Positions 34,997 through 44,141 of a DNA stretch of 64,000 nucleotides are shown piece by piece (the stretch's first letter is position 1; each line of letters starts with the position of its first letter). This stretch comes from Alistipes sp. (GTDB lineage: Bacteria; Bacteroidota; Bacteroidia; Bacteroidales; Rikenellaceae). The stretch covers positions 62,001-126,000 of the forward strand of contig JAGBFA010000011.1 of the NCBI GenBank assembly GCA_017936685.1. Direction: 5' to 3'. The notes beneath the pieces are model-generated. The model did no database searches. It had not been told where the DNA came from and was given only the letters and a program-made list of their open reading frames with translations. The translations under genes were made by a program, and so were the position numbers.

Positions 34997-35917
34997 ATGT
35001 CGGGCATGATATCGAGCGGACATATCAAACGGGCGGCTGCCGAGGCGGGTTTCGACCTCTGCGGCATCACTGCGGCCAAGTCCTTTCCGCGCAACGGGGA
35101 GGCCTTCGGCAGATGGCTCGAAAAGGGCTATCATTCGTCGTTGTCATACCTCGAACGCAACCGCGAAAAACGCTTCGACGCAAGGCTTCTTGTCGAGGGC
35201 GCGCGCGCGGTTGCGGTGTGTGCCGTAGGCTACAAGTCGCCTCTGAGCGAGGGCTATGCCCCGCAGTGGCCTGCAAAGGTGGCATCGTATGCCGCCTGCG
35301 AGGATTACCACACCGTCATAAAGAGCATGTTGCGTGCCATGATGGAGCGTCTTTGCGCCATATATCCCGATCTTCGCGGCCGCGCCTTCACCGATTCGGC
35401 TCCGCTGTGCGAGAAGCAGCTCGCCGTCGAGGCCGGTTTGGGGTGGATCGGGCGGCAGTCGCTGCTGGTAACGCCTGAGTTGGGATCGTTCGTGCTGCTG
35501 GGAGAAGTGGTGCTGTGCGACGATGTCGACCGCTACGACACCCCTTTCGAAGGTTCGATGTGCGGCTCGTGCCGGGCGTGCGTCGATGCCTGTCCGGGCG
35601 GCGCGATTCTCGACGGGCGCATGATCGACACCTCGCGCTGCATCTCGTGTCATACCGTCGAGCGGCAGCCCGACCGTAGGATCGATCTGCACGGCTGGAT
35701 CTTCGGCTGCGACGAGTGCCAGAGCTGCTGCCCCTACAACCGCCGTGCGCCGCAGCACCGCAACCGGCGTTTCGATCCGCTGTTCGACCCGCGGACAATG
35801 ACCGCGCGGCAGTGGCGCACGCTCTGCGAGGAGGAGTTCACGGCGCGCTTCGGCCGCACCCCTCTGGTGCGCAGCGGCCGCAGCCGCATAGCGGCCAATA
35901 TAGCCGAGGAGGAGTAG
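34997..35917 (+). CDS. queG: Epoxyqueuosine reductase QueG
   Basis: A 306-residue iron-sulfur, cobalamin-dependent reductase that performs the last step of queuosine synthesis in tRNA. Two [4Fe-4S] motifs are visible, CGSCRACVDACPGGAI (about 189-204) and CISCHTVE with CDECQSCCPYNRRAP (about 214-255). The N-terminal substrate domain has FDLCGIT and YKSPLSEGYAPQWPAKVASY. It is slightly shorter than E. coli QueG (379) because the C-terminal HEAT-like repeats are missing, which is common outside Proteobacteria. A start at 35006 is possible given the close promoter. Confidence 0.93.
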   Translation: MSGMISSGHIKRAAAEAGFDLCGITAAKSFPRNGEAFGRWLEKGYHSSLSYLERNREKRFDARLLVEGARAVAVCAVGYKSPLSEGYAPQWPAKVASYAACEDYHTVIKSMLRAMMERLCAIYPDLRGRAFTDSAPLCEKQLAVEAGLGWIGRQSLLVTPELGSFVLLGEVVLCDDVDRYDTPFEGSMCGSCRACVDACPGGAILDGRMIDTSRCISCHTVERQPDRRIDLHGWIFGCDECQSCCPYNRRAPQHRNRRFDPLFDPRTMTARQWRTLCEEEFTARFGRTPLVRSGRSRIAANIAEEE

Positions 35918-35999
35918 GCTTGCCGCCGCCGCGAAGGGATTGGACGAAATGTTGTATTCGATTTGCCGGTTTGTGGGCAAATATTACTATATTTATTAT

Positions 36000-36007
36000 T
36001 ATATTTG
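36000..36007 (+). promoter_or_regulatory. -7 element for the DUF2723 gene
   Basis: TATATTTG, 23 bases before the ATG at 36031, in an AT-rich stretch. TTTG at 35970-35973 is 26 bases upstream, longer than the usual spacing. Confidence 0.45.
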
Positions 36008-36030
36008 CAAGTTAATATAGTTTTCTTGGA

Positions 36031-39000
36031 ATGGTGGAATTCAATTTCAAACGTTGGAACAATATCATCGGCTGGGCGGTGTTCGCCATAGCCACGCTGT
36101 CGTATCTTTTGACGATGGAGCCGTCGTCGAGCCTGTGGGACTGCGGCGAGTTCATCGCAACCTCCTATAAGTTGGAGGTGGGACACCCGCCCGGAGCACC
36201 TCTGTTCATGATGCTGGCGCGTCTGGCTACGATGCTCGCGCCCTCGGAGCACTATGTGCCCATCATGGTCAATGCCATGAACTGCGTGGCCAGCGGCTTC
36301 TGCATCTTGTTCATGTTCTGGTCGATAACCCATCTTGCGCGCCGCATAGCCACGCGCCGCGGCGATAAGATGTCGCTGCCGGTGGCCGTGACTGTGCTCG
36401 GAGCCGGTGCCGTGGGCGCGCTGGCATACGCCTACACCGACACGTTCTGGTTCTCGGCCGTCGAGGGCGAGGTATATGCCCTCTCGTCGATGTTCACGGC
36501 ATTGGTGGTATGGCTCATGCTCAAATGGGAGGAGCAGGCCGACGAGCCGCATGCCATGCGCTGGATCATACTCATCGCCTATCTGATGGGTCTCTCGATC
36601 GGCGTGCACATCTTGAACCTGCTGACCATACCGGCACTGGTGTTCATCTACTTCTTCCGCCGCTACAAGATCGCCTCCACAAAGGAGTTTCTGTGGAAAT
36701 CGTGCGTTGCCACCGTTGCGGCGTTCGTGATTCTGGGTGCGGTCAACGGCGTGATCATTCCCTATACGGTGTATGTGGGCGCGGCCGTCGACAAGCTCTT
36801 CGTCAACGGCTTCGGCCTGCCGGTCAACACGGGCATCGTGGTCTTCGCGTTAGCCGCGTTCGCAGCGATGGGCTATCTGATATATCTGACGCACCGCCGC
36901 GGCTGGCGGACGCTCAACATGATTGCCGTCTGCACGACCATGATCCTTCTGGGTTACTCGTCGTATGCCTCGATGACGATCCGCGCCGTGGCCAATCCGC
37001 CGATGAACAGCAACAACCCCTCGACACCCTACAATCTGCTGAGCGTGCTCAACCGCGACCAGTACGGCAACCGCCCGCTGCTGTGGGGATCGTACTACTC
37101 GGCGCAGCCGCTCGAAATGGTCGATGAAGCGGGCAATCCCACGGGCGAATACGAATACAAGACCACCAACTATCTCAATCCCGAGACGGGCAAGTACGAG
37201 CCGCGCGAGATATTCACCGGCTACAAGTACCGTCCGGAGTTCATGCATCTGTTCCCGCGCATGTGGAACTCGCAGCGCAAGAGCGGATACGAGAACGGCT
37301 GGGTGGAGTTGCAGGAGGTGTCGGTGCGCGATGCCTACAATCGCGAATCGACCATGGAGGTGCCCATGCGGCCTGTGACGGGCGAAGTCGACGGCAAGCC
37401 GGTGACATACGGCTACGAGCCTACGCGCGGCGAGGATCTGCGTTTCTTTCTGGGCTATCAGATGGGCGACATGTTCTGGCGTTATTTCATGTGGAACTTC
37501 GTCGGCCGTCAGGACGACATACAGTTGGAGAAGGACGAGAACGGCACCTATATCCACGGCGGCTGGCTGTCGGGCATCAAGCCCGTCGACGAGCTGTTCT
37601 GCGGTCCGCAGAGCGAGCTGCCCGACGAGATGGCCTCCAACCGTGCGCGCAACACCTACTTCTTCCTGCCGTTCCTCTTAGGTCTGATAGGCCTTATATA
37701 CCATCTCAACCGCGACCCGCGCTACTTCATCGTGGTGATGTGGTTGTTCGTGATGATGGGTATCGCGCTGGTGGTCTACTTCAACATCTCGCCCGACGAG
37801 GTGCGCGAGCGCGACTACGTCTATGCCGGTGCCTTCTATGCCTTCGCCATCTGGATAGGTCTGGGACTTATGGCCGTCGAGGAGCTTCTGCGTAAGATAT
37901 TCAAGCGTGCGGCCTCGTCGCAGCGCGCCAAGACGGCAGTGGCCGCAGGTGCGGTTGTCGTCTGCTCGTCGGTGCCAGCGGTGCTTGCCGCCGAGAACTG
38001 GGACGATCACGACCGCTCGGGACGAACCATGGCGCGCGACATAGGCTGGAACTATCTCAACTCCGCACCCGAGGGTGCCATCGTGGTCAACTACGGCGAC
38101 AACGACACCTTCCCGCTGTGGTTCAACCAGGAGGTCGACGGCGTGCGCACCGACGTGCGCGTGATGAACTCGTCGTATCTGGCCGGCGAGTGGTATATCG
38201 ACGAGATGAAGCTGGCGGCCAACGACGCTGCGGGCGTACCGTTCTCGCTGCCGGCATCGAAATACAGCTATGTCAACGACTTCCTGATGGTCGAGCGGCC
38301 GGGCGATGTCATGGTCGCCGCCCAGCAGGATAAGATACGCGTGCGTTTGGACGAGGTCTACGAGCGTTACCAGACGGCCGTATCCGATGCGGAGGCCGAT
38401 CGTTTGGCTTCGCAGTACAACGCCTTGGTGGAGAGCTACTCCGCTCTGGTCGACAAGGCCGACAGCATCAACCGCATGCGTCTGCCGATGAATGTGACCG
38501 ATGCCATACGTTTGGTGGCTGCCGACGAGGGGTCTATGACGGCCGTTCGCAACAACGGCACGATGCGGCTTCTGGCCGATGGAGAGTCGATACCGCCGCA
38601 GGAGCGCGGCGAGGACTATGCCGTGCTGGGGCTGATGCCGGCCAAGATGCTCTCGCCCATCGACGGTATGATGAACGACTATATCCCCTCGGGGGATCTC
38701 TTCATCGATGTCGACCGTGAAGCGGCCATAGCCTCGGGCACGGTCTCGGAGCGCGACTCGGCACTCATTGTCGACAGGGTCTACATGCGTCTGGCGAAGA
38801 GTGCGTTGCAGAAGGATCAGCTGATGATGCTCGACCTATTTGCCAACTTCGGGTGGCGGCGGCCGCTCTCGTTCACGCAGGCCTATCTGTTGCAGGACTA
38901 CGGTCTGACGGACTACTTGCAGTTCGACGGCTATACCTATCGTTTAGTGCCGATCCGCACCCCTGCCCGCTCGGCAGGCGATATAGGCCGCATCGACATC

Positions 39001-40047
39001 GACTATGTATATCCGCTCTTTGCCGGCGAGTATGAAGATGGCTCGGCCGCGGCGGCCCGCGCCGAGGTCAACGCCCCGTTCCGCTACGGCAATCTGGCCG
39101 ATGCCGATGTCTATGTCGATTACTTCTATCAATACAATCTCGCCGCGTCGCGTGCCCGCGAGGGCTTCGCGCGTGTGGCCAAGGCACTTGTGCGCCGCGG
39201 CGGCGAGGAGGATATGGAGCGTGCCGAGAGGCTGCTGCGCCGCGGCATGGAACTGCTGCCGCCCTCGCAGCTGCGCTACACCATGACCAACACCATAGGC
39301 TACATCGAGGCCTACTACCAGATCGGCGCATGGCATCTCGACCGCTCGACCGAACTTATGCGGCAGGCTGTCGACGAGATGCAGCGGCTCACGGGCGATA
39401 CGACCTCGGTCGAGATCGACGACTTCGACCAGTTCGCATATCGCTACGATCTGGCCGATCTCTATGCGCGTCTGATCAACTCGGCGCAGCGCACTCTGCC
39501 GGCCGAGGAGCTGGCCGAGGTGCGTGCTCTGGTCGCTCAAAGCGACGAGGAGTATGCCGAGGCCGACCGTGCGCTGAATATGGGCGACGAGATCATGGCC
39601 GCATACATTCGCAACTCGGCGCAGTATGCGCGCTACTACATGCAGTTCATGACCGATGACCGCTTTACGTTGAAGGTGAGTGACATACTTTATAACCATG
39701 TGGCCGATATAGCCGATCTCTTAGAGTACTCGCAGCGATTCGGCGGCAGTCTCGACCGTCAGATCATGCCCGTCAAGGATCTGCTGGCGGAGTATGTCAA
39801 GCGCGTCGGCGGCATCACGCCCCGCTCGGTCAACGACCCGAAGATAGTATTGGTGGCGCGCCATGTGGGGAACATATTGAAGCTGTCGGACTATTTCTAC
39901 ATGATGTCGCAGCAGGAGCCGTCGGCCGACGGCGGCCTGACCGAGCAGCAGATCGACGAGTTCCTCGATATGACGGCTTCGACCCACGAGTATCTGCTGC
40001 GCAATGAGGTCGGCGAGATATTGAACATAATGAATAACGAGGAGTAA
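36031..40047 (+). CDS. DUF2723 giant membrane protein, probable GT-C glycosyltransferase
   Basis: A 1,338-residue protein. The N-terminal DUF2723 domain (about 1-400) has multiple membrane helices and the family motif SSLWDCGEFIATSYKLEVGH PPGAPLF, with the acidic D/E pair in the first periplasmic loop expected of GT-C enzymes. A membrane segment around 550-650 and a long soluble, helix-rich C-terminus (about 670-1338) with TPR-like pieces follow. The eukaryotic DUF2723 protein TMEM260 is a protein O-mannosyltransferase, and Bacteroidetes O-glycans start with mannose, so a role in protein O-mannosylation is plausible but unproven. cysS follows after 21 bases. Confidence 0.85.
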   Translation: MVEFNFKRWNNIIGWAVFAIATLSYLLTMEPSSSLWDCGEFIATSYKLEVGHPPGAPLFMMLARLATMLAPSEHYVPIMVNAMNCVASGFCILFMFWSITHLARRIATRRGDKMSLPVAVTVLGAGAVGALAYAYTDTFWFSAVEGEVYALSSMFTALVVWLMLKWEEQADEPHAMRWIILIAYLMGLSIGVHILNLLTIPALVFIYFFRRYKIASTKEFLWKSCVATVAAFVILGAVNGVIIPYTVYVGAAVDKLFVNGFGLPVNTGIVVFALAAFAAMGYLIYLTHRRGWRTLNMIAVCTTMILLGYSSYASMTIRAVANPPMNSNNPSTPYNLLSVLNRDQYGNRPLLWGSYYSAQPLEMVDEAGNPTGEYEYKTTNYLNPETGKYEPREIFTGYKYRPEFMHLFPRMWNSQRKSGYENGWVELQEVSVRDAYNRESTMEVPMRPVTGEVDGKPVTYGYEPTRGEDLRFFLGYQMGDMFWRYFMWNFVGRQDDIQLEKDENGTYIHGGWLSGIKPVDELFCGPQSELPDEMASNRARNTYFFLPFLLGLIGLIYHLNRDPRYFIVVMWLFVMMGIALVVYFNISPDEVRERDYVYAGAFYAFAIWIGLGLMAVEELLRKIFKRAASSQRAKTAVAAGAVVVCSSVPAVLAAENWDDHDRSGRTMARDIGWNYLNSAPEGAIVVNYGDNDTFPLWFNQEVDGVRTDVRVMNSSYLAGEWYIDEMKLAANDAAGVPFSLPASKYSYVNDFLMVERPGDVMVAAQQDKIRVRLDEVYERYQTAVSDAEADRLASQYNALVESYSALVDKADSINRMRLPMNVTDAIRLVAADEGSMTAVRNNGTMRLLADGESIPPQERGEDYAVLGLMPAKMLSPIDGMMNDYIPSGDLFIDVDREAAIASGTVSERDSALIVDRVYMRLAKSALQKDQLMMLDLFANFGWRRPLSFTQAYLLQDYGLTDYLQFDGYTYRLVPIRTPARSAGDIGRIDIDYVYPLFAGEYEDGSAAAARAEVNAPFRYGNLADADVYVDYFYQYNLAASRAREGFARVAKALVRRGGEEDMERAERLLRRGMELLPPSQLRYTMTNTIGYIEAYYQIGAWHLDRSTELMRQAVDEMQRLTGDTTSVEIDDFDQFAYRYDLADLYARLINSAQRTLPAEELAEVRALVAQSDEEYAEADRALNMGDEIMAAYIRNSAQYARYYMQFMTDDRFTLKVSDILYNHVADIADLLEYSQRFGGSLDRQIMPVKDLLAEYVKRVGGITPRSVNDPKIVLVARHVGNILKLSDYFYMMSQQEPSADGGLTEQQIDEFLDMTASTHEYLLRNEVGEILNIMNNEE

Positions 40048-40068
40048 ACGAATAAACCGAAGATAATT

Positions 40069-41541
40069 ATGGAAAAATTTGTGTTGTACAATACGCTCAC
40101 GCGCCGCAAGGAGGAGTTCGAACCCATCGCCGCGCCCAATGTGGGCATGTATGTCTGCGGTCCCACGGTTTACGGCGATCCGCATCTGGGACATGCGCGT
40201 CCGGCCGTTACGTTCGATCTGCTGTTCCGCTATCTGCGCTCGTCGGGCTACAAGGTGCGCTACGTGCGCAACATCACCGATGTGGGTCATTTGGAGCACG
40301 ATGCCGACGAGGGCGAGGACAAGATCGCCAAGAAGGCGCGTTTGGAGCAGCTCGAACCCATGGAGATAGCCCACTACTACACCGAGCGTTACCACGATGC
40401 CATGCGTGAGTTGGGCGTGCTCTCGCCCTCGATCGAGCCTCACGCCTCGGGGCATATCATCGAGCAGATAGAGATGGTGCGCCGCATACTCGATGCGGGC
40501 TACGCCTACGAGTCGAACGGTTCGATCTACTTCGATGTGGAGAAGTACGACCATGATCACCGCTACGGCCGTCTCTCGGGGCGCAACCTCGACGACATAG
40601 TGACCAACACGCGCGAGTTGGACGGTCAGAGCGACAAACGCCACTCCTACGACTTCGCGCTGTGGAAGAAGGCCGCGCCCGAGCATATCATGCGCTGGCC
40701 CTCGCCGTGGAGCGACGGCTTCCCCGGCTGGCACATGGAGTGTTCGGCCATGAGCACGAAGTATCTGGGCGAGCGTTTCGACATTCACGGCGGCGGCATG
40801 GATCTGATGTTCCCGCACCACGAGTGCGAGATAGCGCAGTCGACGGCGGCTTTGGGTCACGACTCTGCCAAATACTGGGTGCACAACAACATGATAACCA
40901 TCAACGGCCAGAAGATGGGTAAGTCGCTGGGTAACTTCATCACTTTGGAGGAGCTTTTCACCGGCTCGCACAAGCTGCTGGCACAGGCCTACTCTCCGAT
41001 GACCATACGTTTCTTCGTCTTGCAGGCGCACTACCGCTCGACGCTCGACTTCTCCAACGAGGCGTTGCAGGCGGCCGAGAAGGGTCTCGACCGACTGATG
41101 AAGGGTGTGGAGACGCTCTCGAAGATAAAACCCTCGGACCGCTCGACGGCCGATGTCGCCGACTTGGAGCGTCGCTGCGCCGAGGCCATGGCCGACGATC
41201 TCAACTCGCCCATGGTCATATCGGCTCTGTTCGACTGGGTGCGTATCATCAACCAGGCAGCCGAGGGTCAGCAATCGTTCACCGAGGCCGACTTGCAGAC
41301 GCTGCGCGCCACGGTCTCGAAGTATGTATTCGACATTCTCGGCCTGCGCGACGAGAAAGCGGCCTCTGCCGCAGGCGGCCGCGATATGGTTACGCCTCTT
41401 GTCGAGACTCTGCTCGACATGCGCATGGAGGCCAAGGCCGCCAAGGATTGGGCTACCTCCGATAAGATCCGCAACCGTCTGACCGAGATCGGCATACGTG
41501 TCAAGGATCGCAAGGACGGGTATGATTGGGAGATAGAATAG
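40069..41541 (+). CDS. cysS: Cysteinyl-tRNA synthetase
   Basis: A 490-residue class I synthetase. The zinc/HIGH region reads [19 protein letters not shown] with HLGH as the HIGH motif. [10 protein letters not shown] and [19 protein letters not shown] supply zinc ligands, and the KMSKS loop is [12 protein letters not shown] near residue 283. It charges tRNA-Cys. The gene directly follows the DUF2723 gene and may be co-transcribed with it. Confidence 0.96.
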   Translation: MEKFVLYNTLTRRKEEFEPIAAPNVGMYVCGPTVYGDPHLGHARPAVTFDLLFRYLRSSGYKVRYVRNITDVGHLEHDADEGEDKIAKKARLEQLEPMEIAHYYTERYHDAMRELGVLSPSIEPHASGHIIEQIEMVRRILDAGYAYESNGSIYFDVEKYDHDHRYGRLSGRNLDDIVTNTRELDGQSDKRHSYDFALWKKAAPEHIMRWPSPWSDGFPGWHMECSAMSTKYLGERFDIHGGGMDLMFPHHECEIAQSTAALGHDSAKYWVHNNMITINGQKMGKSLGNFITLEELFTGSHKLLAQAYSPMTIRFFVLQAHYRSTLDFSNEALQAAEKGLDRLMKGVETLSKIKPSDRSTADVADLERRCAEAMADDLNSPMVISALFDWVRIINQAAEGQQSFTEADLQTLRATVSKYVFDILGLRDEKAASAAGGRDMVTPLVETLLDMRMEAKAAKDWATSDKIRNRLTEIGIRVKDRKDGYDWEIE

Positions 41542-41544
41542 CCT

Positions 41545-41714
41545 GTTCGGCGTGATAGCCGTACACCTGCCGCACGATCACCGTTCAACGATGGGTGGGC
41601 AGTACGCCGGTACAGCCCATCGCTCGTTTCGCAGCGATCGACGGCATCTGCACGACTCTGACGCCGAACGATATGAAAGGGTGATAGCCGTGCACCTGCC
41701 GCACGATCCCCGTT
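41545..41714 (+). repeat. 34-bp direct repeats flanking a family A-like core
   Basis: GTGATAGCCG(T)ACACCTGCCG... at 41552-41585 recurs at 41681-41714 with two mismatches. Between them lies ATGGGTGGGCAGTAC / GGTACAGCCCAT, the family A core with different outer arms. GTTCGGCGT (41545-41553) and ACGCCGAAC (41661-41669) form perfect inverted ends. It lies in the 227-base cysS-prfB gap. Confidence 0.7.
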
Positions 41715-41768
41715 TGGCGAGGTGGCGGCGGCGAGGTGTAGCAATATAAAAGATATAAAGTAAACGAC

Positions 41769-42893
41769 ATGGTATCGCAAGAACAGATAAAAGATGCTTC
41801 GGAGCGTTGCGACAAGTTGGAGCGTTGCTTGGACATTGAGCAGCGGCGCATCGACTTGCAGAACGAGCAGGAGCGGACCGAGGAGCCCGATTTCTGGAAC
41901 GATGCCGAGGCTGCGCGCCGCCAGTTGAAGAAGGTGGCCGACATAAAGAGCTGGATCGAGGACTTCGATGCCGTCAGGCGCGGCGTTGAGGATCTGCGGC
42001 TCATGCCCGACTTCGTCGAGGGCGGCGTGATGAGCGAGGAGGAGTTCGAGCGCGAGTATGCTTCGACCGTCGAGCGCATCGAGAAGCTCGAATTGCGGCA
42101 GATGCTCGGCTCCGAAGAGGACAAGCTGGGTGCCATAATGGATATCAATGCCGGTGCCGGCGGCACCGAGGCGTTGGACTGGGCATCGATGTTGATGCGC
42201 ATGTACACGCGCTGGGGCGAGGCTCACGGCTATCGCGTGAAGGTGATGGACTATCAGGCCGGCGACGAGGTGGGTGTGAAGTCGTGCACGTTGGAGTTCG
42301 AGGGCGACATGGCCTACGGCTATCTCAAAAGCGAAAACGGCGTGCACCGCATGGTGCGCCTGTCGCCGTTCAATGCCAACAACAAGCGTCAGACCACGTT
42401 TGCGTCGGTGTTCGTCTCGCCGGCGGTCGACGACACCATCGAGATCAACATATCGCCGTCGGACTACGAGTGGGATACGTTCCGTTCGAGCGGTGCCGGC
42501 GGTCAGAATGTCAACAAGGTCGAGACGGCCGTGCGTCTGCGTTACCACGGCAAGGATCCCGATACGGGCGAGCCGGTGGAGTTTCTGATCGAGAACATGG
42601 AGACGCGTTCGCAGCTGATGAACCGCGAGAATGCCATGCGTATCCTGCGCTCGAAGCTCTACCAGCGCGAGCTTGACAAGCGCATGGCCACACAACAGGC
42701 GTTGGAAGCAACGAAGAAACGTATCGAATGGGGCTCGCAGATACGCAGTTACGTCTTCGACGACCGCCGCGTGAAGGATCATCGCACGGGTTATCAGACT
42801 TCGAACGTCGATGCCGTGATGGACGGCGATCTGGACGGTTTCATCAAGGAGTATCTGTTGCAGAACGGCGGTCTGCAAGAGGATAAACAATGA
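41769..42893 (+). CDS. prfB: Peptide chain release factor 2
   Basis: A 374-residue RF2. It reads UGA/UAA through VRLSPFNAN (the SPF tripeptide) and hydrolyses peptidyl-tRNA with the GGQ loop SSGAGGQNVNKVETAVRL at about 244-246. The N-terminal domain is in one frame with the rest: where E. coli prfB has a CUU-UGA-C programmed frameshift, this gene reads TGC-TTG-GAC with no stop. Its stop overlaps the namZ-like gene by 4 bases. Confidence 0.95.
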   Translation: MVSQEQIKDASERCDKLERCLDIEQRRIDLQNEQERTEEPDFWNDAEAARRQLKKVADIKSWIEDFDAVRRGVEDLRLMPDFVEGGVMSEEEFEREYASTVERIEKLELRQMLGSEEDKLGAIMDINAGAGGTEALDWASMLMRMYTRWGEAHGYRVKVMDYQAGDEVGVKSCTLEFEGDMAYGYLKSENGVHRMVRLSPFNANNKRQTTFASVFVSPAVDDTIEINISPSDYEWDTFRSSGAGGQNVNKVETAVRLRYHGKDPDTGEPVEFLIENMETRSQLMNRENAMRILRSKLYQRELDKRMATQQALEATKKRIEWGSQIRSYVFDDRRVKDHRTGYQTSNVDAVMDGDLDGFIKEYLLQNGGLQEDKQ

Positions 42894-44104
42894 GGCTTAT
42901 GCGAAGAATTGCCGCCATATTAGCCGTTGCGCTCGGCACGATGCTGTCGGCTGCGGCCTGCGCGCAAACACCTGCTGTGGCCGATAGAGCGGCTGCCGTC
43001 GAGGTGGCTGCCGTCGAGGCGGGTGCCGCCGATACTGCGGCCTACATGCCGCTGCTCAGAGGCCGCCGCGTGGCCGTTCTGGCCAACCACACGGCCATGT
43101 TCTCCGAGAGCGAACATTTGGTGGATATGTTGTGCCGGTGCGGTGCAAGGCCGGTGGGCATCTTCTCGCCCGAGCACGGTTTCCGCGGGCGTGCCGAGGC
43201 CGGAGCCTCGGTCGGCAACTCCGTGGACGAACGCACGGGAGTGCCCATATTGTCGTTGTACGACGGCCGCACGCAACGTCCGAGCGACGAGGCGATGCGC
43301 TCGTTCGATGTGCTGGTGGTGGATATGCAGGACGTGGGGTTGCGATTCTACACCTATTATATATCTATGATCCGCATGATGGACGCGTGCGCCGACTTCG
43401 GCCGCGAGGTCATCGTGCTCGACCGTCCCAATCCCAACGGAGACTATGTCGACGGCCCGATTCTCGACATGCGTTTTAAGTCGGGCGTGGGGTGGCTGCC
43501 CATACCCGTGGTGCACGGCATGACCATGGGCGAGCTGGCACGCATGGCCGTGGGCGAGGGGTGGTGCAAGCGAGTGGGGCTGAGTGTGGTAAGGTGCCGC
43601 AACTATGATCATCGCACCTCCTATGTGCTGCCCGTGGCTCCGTCGCCCAATCTGCCTACGCAGCACTCCATATACCTCTATGCGTCGATGTGTCTGTTCG
43701 AGGGTACGGTGGTGAGTCTGGGGCGCGGCACCGACTTCCCGTTCGAGGTCTACGGCCACCCCGACATGAAAGATCGTGATTTCAGCTTCACACCCCGACC
43801 CAATGCCGCCTCGACGACACCGCCTCTGAGCGGCCGCGTGTGTCACGGCGTCGATCTGCGCGGGGTGCCCGACGAGCAGATACGGCGCGAAGGGTTAACG
43901 CTGCGCTATGTCGTCGATGCCTATCGCGATCTGGATATGGGCGAGCGGTTCTTCACCCCGATGTTCGAGAAGCTGATCGGTGTCGACTGGGTGCGCCGCA
44001 TGATTGTCGAGGGTGCCTCGGCCGAGCAGATCGAGGCCTGCTGGCGCGACGACGTGGAGCAGTTCCGCCAAAGCCGCCGTGCATATCTGCTCTACGAGGA
44101 GTAG
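42890..44104 (+). CDS. namZ: Exo-beta-N-acetylmuramidase NamZ family (DUF1343)
   Basis: A 404-residue secreted DUF1343/NamZ protein; the family's characterised member releases N-acetylmuramic acid from murein fragments. A signal peptide (IAAILAVALGTMLSAAACAQ) is followed by GRRVAVLANHTAMFSESEHL, IFSPEHGFRGRAEAGASVGN (the His/Glu motif), VDMQDVGLRFYTYYISM, LDRPNPNGDYVDGP, PVVHGMTMGELARM and YAS(M)CLFEGT with GRGTDFPFEVYGHP. The start overlaps prfB by ATGA; the Met at codon 4 is an alternative. The transglutaminase-like gene follows 37 bases later. Likely role: wall-sugar salvage or murein turnover. Confidence 0.88.
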   Translation: MRLMRRIAAILAVALGTMLSAAACAQTPAVADRAAAVEVAAVEAGAADTAAYMPLLRGRRVAVLANHTAMFSESEHLVDMLCRCGARPVGIFSPEHGFRGRAEAGASVGNSVDERTGVPILSLYDGRTQRPSDEAMRSFDVLVVDMQDVGLRFYTYYISMIRMMDACADFGREVIVLDRPNPNGDYVDGPILDMRFKSGVGWLPIPVVHGMTMGELARMAVGEGWCKRVGLSVVRCRNYDHRTSYVLPVAPSPNLPTQHSIYLYASMCLFEGTVVSLGRGTDFPFEVYGHPDMKDRDFSFTPRPNAASTTPPLSGRVCHGVDLRGVPDEQIRREGLTLRYVVDAYRDLDMGERFFTPMFEKLIGVDWVRRMIVEGASAEQIEACWRDDVEQFRQSRRAYLLYEE

Positions 44105-44141
44105 GTGTTCGAAAGAGTCTTTAACCCTAATAATTGGTATT

